Source: Bradyrhizobium sp. CCGUVB4N (GTDB lineage Bacteria > Pseudomonadota > Alphaproteobacteria > Rhizobiales > Xanthobacteraceae). Taken from it: DNA of 64,000 bases. This document shows positions 36,763 to 45,535 of the stretch, in pieces. The DNA lies in contig NZ_JANADP010000001.1 in assembly GCF_024199945.1 (NCBI RefSeq), positions 5,828,001 to 5,892,000 of the forward strand. The letters run 5' to 3'. Under the pieces are notes generated by a model. That model saw only the letters and a list, made by a program, of their open reading frames with translations. It was not told the DNA's origin and ran no database searches. Positions within the stretch are counted from its first letter, which is position 1, and each line of letters starts with the position of its first letter. The position numbers and the translations under genes are program-made.

Positions 36763-38676
36763 TCAAGGCTTGAGAATGAATATCGGCGAGTTTGTCAGCG
36801 TGACCTGGTTGCCGGTTATCGTAGTGATGCTACCCGACACATCCTGGTATCGGCTATAGCCCGGACTGAGCGGAAGAACCGTCGGGTTTCCGCTCGAGTC
36901 CCAGGCCAGTATCACGGAAGATCCGTCCGCGCGCGTATAGGTCCCCTGCCAGGTGGTGCCATTGTCGATGCTCGGCCGGGCCAGTCGGAGGGTGACGTCG
37001 ACCGGCTGTCCCGCGCTATAGCCGAACGCAACCGTCGGCACCACGAACGCGCAATACGGGCTCTTGGTGATCGCCATGATCGGATTGTGCTGGAGCGCAT
37101 AGTCCAACGACGTCGCCGGGGCGTTCTGGCCACTGGTGAAGGTTATAGGTTGCTGAGAGCCATTGTACTCGACGAGGCCGGTCCAGACCGTGACATTGTT
37201 GTAGGATCCCTCGATCAGGCTCTGGTTGAAGCCGCCGAACCATTGAGTGCCCTGCACGGACGCGATCGTGCCGGGGGTTTCGAATTCGATCCGGGCAAAA
37301 GTACGCGTGGTCGTCGGCGTCCCCTGGATGCGGAAGTCGACAGCGTCGCCCGCGACATTGACGACGTTAATCGCGAGGCCATCGGCGGCAATGACCCGCC
37401 AGGACGTCGGGGCCGCTCCGGGAGAGCCGACCATGGCTCCGCTCGCGGAGGGGTTGCTGATCCGGTTCGTGGTCGCTTGACGCGCGACCGGTGTGGCCGG
37501 CGTCGTACCGACCAACTGGCCCAGCAAGGCGTAGGCTGTTCCCGTCCCGTTGAGGCTCGTTCCCTGCCCACCCCAGAGATAACCGAGGGCGATATTGTCG
37601 TAGGCATACCAGTACGAACGCGCCAGCCCGCCGGCCTGCATCAGCATCGTTGTCTTGACAACATACTCGGCGGACAATTGCCGATTTTGCAGATAGATGG
37701 GATTCGTCAGGCAATCCACTGCCTGACAGGACGGGAGCTGTCCGTCGATTCCGTAGTTGTTCTTAAGCCAGACACCAAGGCCGCCCTCGGTGCTCCACAC
37801 GGCTTCGAGGCCGTAGGTTGAGGCAATGTTCTTGTATTTCTGGATGTCAATGATGGCCTGTTCGCCAAGAAGCGGGTAGCTCGCCGGATCGATAACGCCC
37901 AGATAGATATTGCCTTCACCAGTCTGGATGGTGCGCTGGCTCATGAGCGTCTGGTCGCCGAGCTCCGCCCAATTCACCGGATAGCCGTGATAGGCTAGAA
38001 TGTCCGCGCACGGCGGCGCCGTCGTGCTCCCCGCCGGCGGCACGCTGCACTGCCTGAGAAACTCCATCATCCACGCGACGCCGTCGGTCGCAATCGTGCC
38101 GCCCGTGGGATCGGAATAAACAGCCGGCGTCAAGACCTTCGCGGTTGGATCGATACTCTTTATCGTCTGATAGGCCTGCCGCGCCAACGCTACCATCGTC
38201 GGAATATCGCCCCTCCAAAAGCCGCCGTCGTTCGGCTCGTTCCATATTTCCCAGAATTTCACCCTGCCGGCGGCATGAGTCACCGCCGCTGAGATCCAGG
38301 CTGCCCAATATTGCGTCTGGGGCGCCACACAATTTCCATTAAAGCCCCATGCACATGGACCCGCGCTCGGATTGGACGATGCCCATGCCGGGAAGCCTCC
38401 CAGATCGAAAACAACGTCGGCACCACTCGTCGCTGATCTCGCCACGATGGCATCGAAAGCTGTCCAATCGTATTGACCAGGGCCAGCGCTGATGTCCCAC
38501 CAATTCGCATTGACTATCATGCGGCGCGAGCCGATTGGCAGCGCCGGCCATGGATTGGAATCGCTTAGAATGTGCATTCCGAAATAAGAGAGGGGAATCG
38601 GTGACTGGGCTGAGGCGGTTGCGCTCAGAAGCGATATCACAAGCAGTAGGCCAAGTCGGATCAGCAAGGTCGACAT
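36763..38676 (-). CDS. Secreted glycoside hydrolase (clan GH-A, GH39/GH5-like)
   Basis: 637 residues with a signal peptide (LLLVISLLSATASA, cleaved before QSP). The catalytic TIM barrel (about 25-400) shows VKFWEIWNEPN, with Glu147 as acid/base, and AVWSTEGGLG, with Glu297 as probable nucleophile, the clan GH-A pattern. The C-terminal 230 residues are beta-rich and may bind carbohydrate. Several cysteines suggest an oxidising compartment. It probably trims or degrades the polymer made by this locus. ATG 38676 has GGAG upstream. Confidence 0.87.
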   Translation of the reverse strand: MSTLLIRLGLLLVISLLSATASAQSPIPLSYFGMHILSDSNPWPALPIGSRRMIVNANWWDISAGPGQYDWTAFDAIVARSATSGADVVFDLGGFPAWASSNPSAGPCAWGFNGNCVAPQTQYWAAWISAAVTHAAGRVKFWEIWNEPNDGGFWRGDIPTMVALARQAYQTIKSIDPTAKVLTPAVYSDPTGGTIATDGVAWMMEFLRQCSVPPAGSTTAPPCADILAYHGYPVNWAELGDQTLMSQRTIQTGEGNIYLGVIDPASYPLLGEQAIIDIQKYKNIASTYGLEAVWSTEGGLGVWLKNNYGIDGQLPSCQAVDCLTNPIYLQNRQLSAEYVVKTTMLMQAGGLARSYWYAYDNIALGYLWGGQGTSLNGTGTAYALLGQLVGTTPATPVARQATTNRISNPSASGAMVGSPGAAPTSWRVIAADGLAINVVNVAGDAVDFRIQGTPTTTRTFARIEFETPGTIASVQGTQWFGGFNQSLIEGSYNNVTVWTGLVEYNGSQQPITFTSGQNAPATSLDYALQHNPIMAITKSPYCAFVVPTVAFGYSAGQPVDVTLRLARPSIDNGTTWQGTYTRADGSSVILAWDSSGNPTVLPLSPGYSRYQDVSGSITTITGNQVTLTNSPIFILKP

Positions 38677-39035
38677 CGCCAGCTCCGTGCTTCTTGTTGA
38701 TCCGTTGACGGAATGGGTTCGAATACGTTCGATGACTGTTCTAAAATGCAGCTCAGCTGTTCGCGATTCCCACACCCATTTCCGTTGCCCGTCTCCGTCT
38801 ATGGCCTTCCGCTATCGGTCCAGGTCGGACTGACCAGCAAGTCCGCGTGACCGACCGTCAACTCGAAATAAAAAACTCGGAAACTCCCGCCGTTTCTCGA
38901 CCTTGCGGACGGAGGATCACCGATGCGCCCAGCATCGTCGTACGACTCTAGAGTCCGCGACGACGCACTCTACTTAACATTGCATCATGTTAGCATCATG
39001 TCGCCGTGCGGTAACGTTGGTCCGCCAGCGCTAAA
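38677..39035. other. Promoter gap upstream of the glycosidase gene
   Basis: About 360 bases with no gene. The far end is AT-rich and holds the repeats at 38975-39001. The near end has a plain leader. I see no terminator after the YdjC-type gene that ends at 39036. Confidence 0.45.
38975..39001. promoter_or_regulatory. TAACAT-N6-ATGTTA inverted repeat plus 11-base-period direct repeat
   Basis: TAACAT (38975-38980) faces ATGTTA (38987-38992). Overlapping this, GCATCATGT occurs at 38982-38990 and again at 38993-39001, a period of 11 bases or one helical turn, as in sites for OmpR-type response regulators. It lies about 300 bases upstream of the glycosidase start and 35 bases beyond the stop codon of the YdjC-type gene. 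Confidence 0.35.
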
Positions 39036-39785
39036 TTAGAGGTCAAGATAACTGATCATGGTCACGTCGCGGCCGAGGACGCCTCTCCAGTCACCCTCGA
39101 GCAGACGCGTCTCATCCGTAAACAGTGGACTGCCAGGATGGCACATCAATTCGACCGTGCCGGTCCAGGGGCACCCGGCGACGACCCGCTCATAGAGCGT
39201 CGCAAATTCGGTGAAGGCGTTGGTCGTCTGCGTGGGAACGATCGTGGTGAACGCCGCGTTCCACGCCGTTGTGGCCGCTCGTATCGCCGGTCGCCGGCGG
39301 CCGATGTTGAAGATGTTGCGCCTCAGGCGCGCCTTGCGAATGTTGAAGCGGAGCTGGACGCGCTTGAACACGGCGAACAGCGCCGGATGGGTATGGACAT
39401 GATGGTGCGAGTCGAGATGCGACACCGGTACGCGCAGGTCGAGAGCGCGCTCGACCTGCGCGCACCATTCCTGGAACACCGCGTCCCTCGTTGCTCCGCT
39501 CAACGCCAGCTTCTTGACCCAGCCTGTCGCCAGCGCGCCGCTCTCGTCGCACAAAGCGTCGAGCACGGCACCCCGTGTCAATGGCGGAAATTCAGTGACG
39601 TTGAGGTGAACCCCGAACGACGCCCGTGGGAAGTCCTGTAGCCGGGCCACCGCCGCCTCAACGGCCGGCCCATTTGTCAGAATGGTCGCTGAGGTCACGC
39701 TCCCGGCTTCGATGAACCGGAAAATGTCCTCGTTCACGACGCGGTCGTACCCGAGATCGTCGGCGTTGACGATCAGGCGCCTCAT
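39036..39785 (-). CDS. ChbG/YdjC-family carbohydrate deacetylase (HpnK-like)
   Basis: 249 residues with the full YdjC set: LIVNADDLGYD (Asp9 and Asp10), FGVHLNVTEFPPL, SHLDSHHHVHTHP and ELMCHPGSP. The His/Asp residues bind the metal. The family removes N-acetyl groups from amino sugars. The ATG overlaps the stop of the FkbH-like gene by four bases, so the two are coupled. This is the second deacetylase of the locus and is unrelated in sequence to the CE4 enzyme at 35824. Confidence 0.93.
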   Translation of the reverse strand: MRRLIVNADDLGYDRVVNEDIFRFIEAGSVTSATILTNGPAVEAAVARLQDFPRASFGVHLNVTEFPPLTRGAVLDALCDESGALATGWVKKLALSGATRDAVFQEWCAQVERALDLRVPVSHLDSHHHVHTHPALFAVFKRVQLRFNIRKARLRRNIFNIGRRRPAIRAATTAWNAAFTTIVPTQTTNAFTEFATLYERVVAGCPWTGTVELMCHPGSPLFTDETRLLEGDWRGVLGRDVTMISYLDL

Positions 39786-41626
39786 GCAGCGACTTTGTCG
39801 CCGGCCAAATCGCTCGCATCCAGAGCAATCACTGCCCCGTCCTCGAGGTCGGCAGTCGCCAGATCAAGCGCCAGCAGGACCCTGCCCGCTTCTTCCTTCT
39901 CGGTCGAGAAGCGCATGTCCTCGAACACCTTCAGCAGCGGCTTGTTCTTGGACGTCGGCCGCAGATCGGCCAGCAGCTTCCGATGTCCACGTTCGCGCGC
40001 GCGGCGCGCCAACCAGCCGAACACGCTGTGTTCGACACGCTTCTGCGCCACGCGGCAGGACATGACGAAATCCAGCAGCGTGGGTTGCCCGGCGTCTTCG
40101 ACGACGCTGGCAAACCCGACGATCCCGTAGTTGCCGAAGCGGTCTTCGCACTCCATGGCAAGGCAGAGATTGCCGGGAGCGCGGAGCAGCCGGTCGAACG
40201 CCTCCGCATCGTAACTCCGGCCGGAAAGGTTGAGCTGATTGGTGCGCTCGATCAGCTCGAGGCAGCGCAAGGTCTCTGCGGCGGTCGATGGCTTGAAGAT
40301 GCGCAGTTTTATCGCGCATGAGCGGAGGAAGTCGAGATAATCGCCCCCGAAGACCTCGCGGGCGCGATCGCGGTGCACCTCGGTGAGATAGGACAGCCGC
40401 CGCTGGCGGCTGGCCGACGTCACGGGCACATCGAACTCCGGCCGGTCAAGCACGGATTCGAGGCCCTGCTCCGAATAGACCCGCACCATCGGTAGCGCGG
40501 TCCCGACCTCTTGCCTTTCGAAGGGAGAGTCGTCGATCAGCGCGAACGTGTCGATGTTGATGTTGAGGCGATCGGCGATCTGTTGCAGGTTGGCGCTCTT
40601 CTGGCCCCAATTGATCGCCGGATAGAGGAAATAGTCGCTCAAACCAAAATTGGCGATGACTGTCATGGCGTCGTCGTGATTGTTCTTGCTGACGACGGTC
40701 TGAATGATGCCGCGGGCGTCGAGCTGCTCGATCAACGCGGCGGCCTCCGGTCGCAGCCTGAGCTTGGCAACACCGTCCTCGACGAGGATGCCGTGCCACA
40801 GGGTGTTGTCGAGATCCCAGGCGACGCATTTGACCTTGCGTGCCGGGCCGCGCACCTCTCCGCCAACAACCGGGAGGTTCGCACCCTGGCGCAAGGCGAC
40901 GAAGTCAAGCCATGTGAAGATCACCCGAACCTCGTGATCGACTTCAGGCTCAATCGTCAGAAAATATTCTCTTTCAGCGAGATCGTGCGGAAGCGGGACA
41001 GGAATGGAGAAGAAGTTCGGTCCCGGCGCCACCTCGACGGCATGGCGGAAGATGGTCGCATCATCGACCCGCAAATTGACCGCCAAGCGAAACGGCGCAC
41101 TTTCCGGACTAAAGCATTCGATGACGAAGGCGTTGTATCGAGCATGGGCCCGGCCCAGCCGGCGCAACACCCGGCTGCGCAGCCTGGCCAAGAGGTCATG
41201 GGAGACGCTGCGCGTCGAATCGATGTGCCGGATCGCCGCATGGGCCGCGCTCACCGCGCCGCTGGCGGCGGCGTCGAACCGCTCGATCACCTGATGTGAC
41301 CGGGTCGAGACAAGGCAGCCGGTCAGTTCGGTCTCGAGCTTGGCCCAGCGGCGGAAACGAATGTCGGCGCCGAAGCCGAGCCCGCCAGTCGCGGCGGTGT
41401 TACGAACGATACCATAGGCAAATCGCGCACAACGCCCATCGCCGCGCGGAACGTACAGGCGGCACGTCGAATAGCATTGCGGCACGGCGCATTCGACGCA
41501 GTGCTCCTGCCAGTGCAGCAGCATCACGCCAGCCACATCCGCCACCGGGAGACGCGAGCGAAATTCCGGGATTGGCGCCTCGGTGCACGCCGAGAGGTCG
41601 GCCCGCGCCCATTCAGACTGATACAT
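39782..41626 (-). CDS. FkbH-like HAD-IIIC protein with N-terminal Cys cluster
   Basis: 614 residues in four parts. Residues 38-70 hold a cysteine cluster, C43-x2-C46-x4-C51-x3-C55-x10-C66, resembling a metal-binding site. Residues about 165-245 look like a beta-sandwich. Residues 265-430 are a HAD phosphatase-like domain with DLDNTLW (Asp271 and Asp273), SKNN and DDSPFER. Residues about 440-590 are the GNAT-like end seen in FkbH proteins. FkbH enzymes load glyceryl-type groups onto carrier proteins, but no carrier gene is seen here, so acyl or phosphoglyceryl decoration of the polymer is a guess. The gene is coupled to the YdjC-type gene downstream. Confidence 0.82.
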   Translation of the reverse strand: MYQSEWARADLSACTEAPIPEFRSRLPVADVAGVMLLHWQEHCVECAVPQCYSTCRLYVPRGDGRCARFAYGIVRNTAATGGLGFGADIRFRRWAKLETELTGCLVSTRSHQVIERFDAAASGAVSAAHAAIRHIDSTRSVSHDLLARLRSRVLRRLGRAHARYNAFVIECFSPESAPFRLAVNLRVDDATIFRHAVEVAPGPNFFSIPVPLPHDLAEREYFLTIEPEVDHEVRVIFTWLDFVALRQGANLPVVGGEVRGPARKVKCVAWDLDNTLWHGILVEDGVAKLRLRPEAAALIEQLDARGIIQTVVSKNNHDDAMTVIANFGLSDYFLYPAINWGQKSANLQQIADRLNINIDTFALIDDSPFERQEVGTALPMVRVYSEQGLESVLDRPEFDVPVTSASRQRRLSYLTEVHRDRAREVFGGDYLDFLRSCAIKLRIFKPSTAAETLRCLELIERTNQLNLSGRSYDAEAFDRLLRAPGNLCLAMECEDRFGNYGIVGFASVVEDAGQPTLLDFVMSCRVAQKRVEHSVFGWLARRARERGHRKLLADLRPTSKNKPLLKVFEDMRFSTEKEEAGRVLLALDLATADLEDGAVIALDASDLAGDKVAA

Positions 41627-41797
41627 GCCCTTACTCGACCTCCCCCGAGGCGCGCTGGACGTATCAGCGCCTCAGCGAGGCTTAGTGGAAAAACTTGTCA
41701 GCGAGATGACTGTTAACATAACGACTAACACGCTTATCACGAACCGTGATGGCCGCCCGCCGACCCGCCTTCCGAGGCCCCGGAAGGCTTGCGGCGA

Positions 41798-43756
41798 TCA
41801 TTCCGCCGGTGGACCGCGACGGCCAGCAATGGATTGCGGCGGGCAGGCCTGCCCGTTCGCTTCGTTCAATTTCTGTGGGGTGGTCAGCACCAGCGCGCGC
41901 AACGCCGGATCCTCCAGCACCACGCCTGCGCCGCGAACAAATGTGTTTCCGGAAATCAGGTTGTACCTCGGTTGTCCGGGCTGCTCCTGCAGCAGCTCAG
42001 CCAGGTGCGGATAGCGCGAGCGGTAGGGCTCGCGGTCATAGGGAACAGCGACGAGCCTGCGGCGAATCTCGGATGACGGATCGTTCACCGAGGCTTTGGC
42101 CCAGCTCAGGCCGCGCCCGTCGAGCAGGACCCCGAACTGATCTGCATCGGTGATCGTATTTTCCATGACGATATTATCGCGGCCGCCGCCAACCAGGACT
42201 CCCCGCCGCAGGCTCACGATTACGTTGCGCCAGACGACGATGCCGCTTGCGGCATCGTCGAGGTAAATGCCGCTCACGTCCCGATCGGGTGCCGGCGTAA
42301 TTCCGTGGATGACGTTGCCGTCGATACAGGTGCCACGCGCGCTCCAGTCCCTGCCCGTGTAGATCGCAGCGCAGTCGCCACACTCCGACATGGTGCGCGA
42401 GATGTCGTTGTGCCGGATGAGATGATCGTTGCCCTGGAAGCCGATCGCCTGCGACGGCCCGCTGCTGAGGACATTGTCTTCGACGACGATACCGACGCCA
42501 TCGATCCGGATTCCATCCCGACCGCTGCGGATGCGCCGCCCAAAGCGAAACAGAGTGTTGGAGAGGATCCTGTGCCCGGCAGAAACGAGGTTCTGCCGGT
42601 CCCCACCCGTGACCCAGGCGCCTTCGTCGCCAGTATCGTGGATCACGGAGTTTTGCAGCAGAAAGTCGTGGCCGCCCTCGACAGCGACCCCGCGCATCCC
42701 GCTGTCCGCGACCTGGATGCGATCCAATTGCACGTCGTCACTGTTGACGACCCGGATGGCGTCGCCACGCACGCCCAGCACGCTGAGCCCTTCGATCCGC
42801 ACGTGCCGCGCGCCCGTCATCACGATCGCGTTGGTCAGGATCGAGGCCTGAATGGTTCGCGCGTCATTGGCGGGCGCCCAGACCGCGAGCACGCGATTGG
42901 CGCGATCGAGATAGAACTGATTGGGCGCGCTGAACAGGCTCGGCGGGCCTTCCAGCGCGGCGAAATCGCGCCATCTCGGTGGATAGAAGAACGGGCGAAC
43001 GGCCCGGATGACACCCGAGACGGGATCGACATCAGCGACCCGCACACGCTCGTAACCCCACTCGACGCCGGGAAATCCCGCGAACCAGACGTCGGTGCGA
43101 CCGGCAACGGCGGAAAGCGGCGCGTCACGGATCACGACCCGCGATCCATCGACGGCGCGCATGATTTCCGAATAGCCTGTGGCGGGCCACCGGGCCGGGC
43201 TCAGGGGCGTATCGCCGAGGAAGAATTCCATCTCCGCCGCATGGCGCGGCAGCGAGTGCCCTCGCGGCAGCTCCACCCCGAGATCAGGAAATTCGGATTG
43301 CGGCAAAGCGTAATATTTTATCTTGCCGCGCGCGATCGCGGGAAGCTGGTCTTCGATGTCCTTCGCCGGAGGAATGATACTCTCGACTTTTTTCCAGCCG
43401 ACGAGGCGCACGTCTGCACCAGGCTTTGCCTTGAGCGTGATCCCGCCATCGCCTGCGAGGCGCGCATCGATCACGATAGGCTTATCCAGATCATAGGTTC
43501 CAGGCTGCAATTCGAGCTCGAGCGGCGTCGCGGCATCGGCAACGCGCCGCCTGGCGGCTTCCTCCAGCGCGGCGCCCAGGCTCAGGGGTCCATTCGGCGA
43601 CTGGCGTGTGTCGGCGCCACCGTCGGGAGCAACCAACAGTCGCTGCGGCTGCCGATCGGCCCGGACCGCTTCTTCGCCAACCGACGAACCAACGGTCGCG
43701 AGCAACGCCCACACCGCGATCGATGGTGCAGCCATGACCAATCGTCGGAATAACAT
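41798..43756 (-). CDS. Secreted right-handed parallel beta-helix protein (lyase-like)
   Basis: About 652 residues with a signal peptide (SIAVWALLATVGSSVG). It begins with a strand pattern typical of beta-helix entry (ELQPGTYDLDKPIVIDARLAG). From about residue 280 it has repeated strand turns such as ARHVRIEGLSVLGVRGDAIRV, NLVSAGHRILSN and NVIVSLRRGVLVGG. Proteins of this build act as polysaccharide lyases, epimerases or hydrolases in the periplasm or outside. No catalytic residues can be assigned with certainty. ATG 43756 is preferred to the TTG at 43765. It lies downstream of the WcaJ-type gene on the same strand. Confidence 0.85.
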   Translation of the reverse strand: MLFRRLVMAAPSIAVWALLATVGSSVGEEAVRADRQPQRLLVAPDGGADTRQSPNGPLSLGAALEEAARRRVADAATPLELELQPGTYDLDKPIVIDARLAGDGGITLKAKPGADVRLVGWKKVESIIPPAKDIEDQLPAIARGKIKYYALPQSEFPDLGVELPRGHSLPRHAAEMEFFLGDTPLSPARWPATGYSEIMRAVDGSRVVIRDAPLSAVAGRTDVWFAGFPGVEWGYERVRVADVDPVSGVIRAVRPFFYPPRWRDFAALEGPPSLFSAPNQFYLDRANRVLAVWAPANDARTIQASILTNAIVMTGARHVRIEGLSVLGVRGDAIRVVNSDDVQLDRIQVADSGMRGVAVEGGHDFLLQNSVIHDTGDEGAWVTGGDRQNLVSAGHRILSNTLFRFGRRIRSGRDGIRIDGVGIVVEDNVLSSGPSQAIGFQGNDHLIRHNDISRTMSECGDCAAIYTGRDWSARGTCIDGNVIHGITPAPDRDVSGIYLDDAASGIVVWRNVIVSLRRGVLVGGGRDNIVMENTITDADQFGVLLDGRGLSWAKASVNDPSSEIRRRLVAVPYDREPYRSRYPHLAELLQEQPGQPRYNLISGNTFVRGAGVVLEDPALRALVLTTPQKLNEANGQACPPQSIAGRRGPPAE

Positions 43757-43848
43757 GTGGTCCAAACCTTGGATGTGGTCCCGATCACCGAGCGGCGCGG
43801 AGAGCCGTTGCTCGCGAAACTAGCCAGCCGTGGCTACTACATCAAATG

Positions 43849-43863
43849 AATGACAGTCAGTCA
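43849..43863. promoter_or_regulatory. ATGAC-N5-GTCAT inverted repeat before the beta-helix gene
   Basis: ATGACAGTCAGTCAT lies in the 133-base gap between the WcaJ-type stop and the beta-helix gene start, about 95 bases upstream of the latter. One arm matches a Pho-box half-site (CTGTCAT on the - strand), but the second half at the 11-base period is missing. Confidence 0.25.
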
Positions 43864-43889
43864 TGACGCGCGACTTGAAACCGGTCCGG

Positions 43890-45338
43890 TCAATACGCAT
43901 TCTGCGCGCGGACCAGTTCAAAAACCGTCCTCAGGATGATCCGGATATCGAGCACCACGCTCCAATTATCAATATACCAGAGATCCAGCGCAATTCGGCG
44001 TTCCATGAGCTCCAGTCGCGGCGTACCGCCTCGATATCCGTGCACCTGCGCCCAGCCGGTAATTCCCGGCTTCACGTGGTGGCGAAACGAATAGTTCGCG
44101 ATCATGCGTCCGTACTCATAGTCATGGACCAAGGCATGCGGACGCGGCCCGACGACGGACATATGCCCTTGCAGCACGTTCAACAATTGAGGGAGTTCGT
44201 CGATGCTGGTCGAGCGGAGCACACGTCCCACGCGGGTGACACGTGGATCGCTTGTCGTGGCCTGCACCACGGCAGCGCCATCCTCCTGAACCTTCATGGT
44301 CCGCAGCTTGTAGATGGTGAAGGACCGGCCATTGAAACCATGGCGCTGCTGCCGGAAGATGACTGGCCCACGTGATTCAAGCTTGATCGCAATCGCCGCT
44401 GCGAACAACAGCGGCGTCAGCAACATTAGCGACGTCGCAGCGACCGTCACGTCAAGCATCCGCTTCACCCCCCGCTCAAGCGTGGTCAGTGGGGTGCGCT
44501 GCAACTCGACCATATACAATCGCTGCGGCATCGAGGTCTGGCGCTGAAGCACCGTCGACACCGCGCGATCGGGAAGCAGGCGAACCGGAAGCGGGACCGC
44601 CCTCAACTGATCGAGCAGCCACTGAATGTCTTCCGGGCCCGACCACGACAATGCGAGGACGATCTCCTCTGCCGCGGCCTCCCGTACGCGATCCAGCACC
44701 GTTTCGGCGTACGCTTTCGATTTCGAGGACGGCGGCAATAATACGCGCCCGACTTCGTCCAGACCGAACCTGACCAGAAGATCGAGCCGCCCGAAAGAAG
44801 CCAACTCGCCTTTCGTTCCAATCACGATCGCCCGCCGGCCGCGAATGGCGCCTGTCATCAAAGCCGCACGCAGGCGACGCTTGGCCAGCCTCCGTGCGAG
44901 AACGAGACCGATCCCTCCAAGAACGAACAGGCAAACGATCGCGCCGCGCGAGGTTTCCGCACTGGACTTGAAGAGAAACAGGATGACGGCGAGAACCGGA
45001 ATTGCCACGCTCCAGCAGGTCCAGATCCGCCCGCTATCGTACTCGCGCTGGAGCAAATCGTTCAGCCGATAGAGGCCAAGACAATGCGCCGCGAGCACAT
45101 AGGCCAGGCTCGCCACCAAACCCAAGCCAGCACAGACGCCGGGATCGCCGGTCCCGGCGCCGAGCACGCCGTGATATAACAGGCCACCCAACGCGCCCGC
45201 TGCGACGATGACCAGGACGTCGGCCAACGCGAAAAGCGGCTCGATCAGGCCGAACGGAACGCTGATGCGCGGCCTTGATGCACTCTCGAAGGTTGTCGAC
45301 GCTTCGATTGCATCGCTTCGGTCGGTTACGTCGGTCAC
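43890..45338 (-). CDS. Undecaprenyl-phosphate sugar phosphotransferase (WcaJ/ExoY type)
   Basis: 482 residues starting the repeat unit by moving a sugar-1-phosphate to undecaprenyl phosphate. Four N-terminal membrane helices (about 30-150) are followed by a Rossmann-like region (GRRAIVIGTKGELASFG). The catalytic PHPT domain begins with the re-entrant helix DVTVAATSLMLLTPLLFAAA, then FRQQRHGFNGRSFTIYKLRTM, DELPQLLNVLQGHMSVVGPR and GITGWAQVHGYRGG. Glucose or galactose is the likely sugar. A perfect 16-base palindrome lies 44 bases upstream of the start. Confidence 0.95.
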   Translation of the reverse strand: MTDVTDRSDAIEASTTFESASRPRISVPFGLIEPLFALADVLVIVAAGALGGLLYHGVLGAGTGDPGVCAGLGLVASLAYVLAAHCLGLYRLNDLLQREYDSGRIWTCWSVAIPVLAVILFLFKSSAETSRGAIVCLFVLGGIGLVLARRLAKRRLRAALMTGAIRGRRAIVIGTKGELASFGRLDLLVRFGLDEVGRVLLPPSSKSKAYAETVLDRVREAAAEEIVLALSWSGPEDIQWLLDQLRAVPLPVRLLPDRAVSTVLQRQTSMPQRLYMVELQRTPLTTLERGVKRMLDVTVAATSLMLLTPLLFAAAIAIKLESRGPVIFRQQRHGFNGRSFTIYKLRTMKVQEDGAAVVQATTSDPRVTRVGRVLRSTSIDELPQLLNVLQGHMSVVGPRPHALVHDYEYGRMIANYSFRHHVKPGITGWAQVHGYRGGTPRLELMERRIALDLWYIDNWSVVLDIRIILRTVFELVRAQNAY

Positions 45339-45381
45339 GGCCCACCCGCTTTAATGGCGTTCCCGCGTAACACGTCGTTCA

Positions 45382-45397
45382 TATCATAATTATGATA
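45382..45397. promoter_or_regulatory. Perfect 16-base palindrome TATCATAATTATGATA
   Basis: TATCATAATTATGATA is fully self-complementary and lies 44 bases upstream of the WcaJ-type start in an AT-rich island. It is the cleanest copy of the TATCAT/ATGATA half-site pair found in five gaps of the window. It may be an operator for a dimeric regulator of exopolysaccharide genes, with one half possibly doubling as a -10 box. Confidence 0.45.
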
Positions 45398-45535
45398 CTT
45401 ACCCAATTATTAACGCTATGCACACCAGGGTAATTCCCGCCAACGTCACACAGAACTGTCGGATCTAGAGCGGATGCCCGGCACAATACGGCCGGGCCCG
45501 TCGGATCAAGCCCGGCACGTGTTCTGCCGTGCGCA

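Noticed and set aside
45476..45497. GC-rich hairpin GCCCGGC ... GCCGGGC 40 bases beyond the parvulin stop
   Set aside because: No T-run follows on the (-) strand, so I do not call it a Rho-independent terminator, although it could slow transcription.
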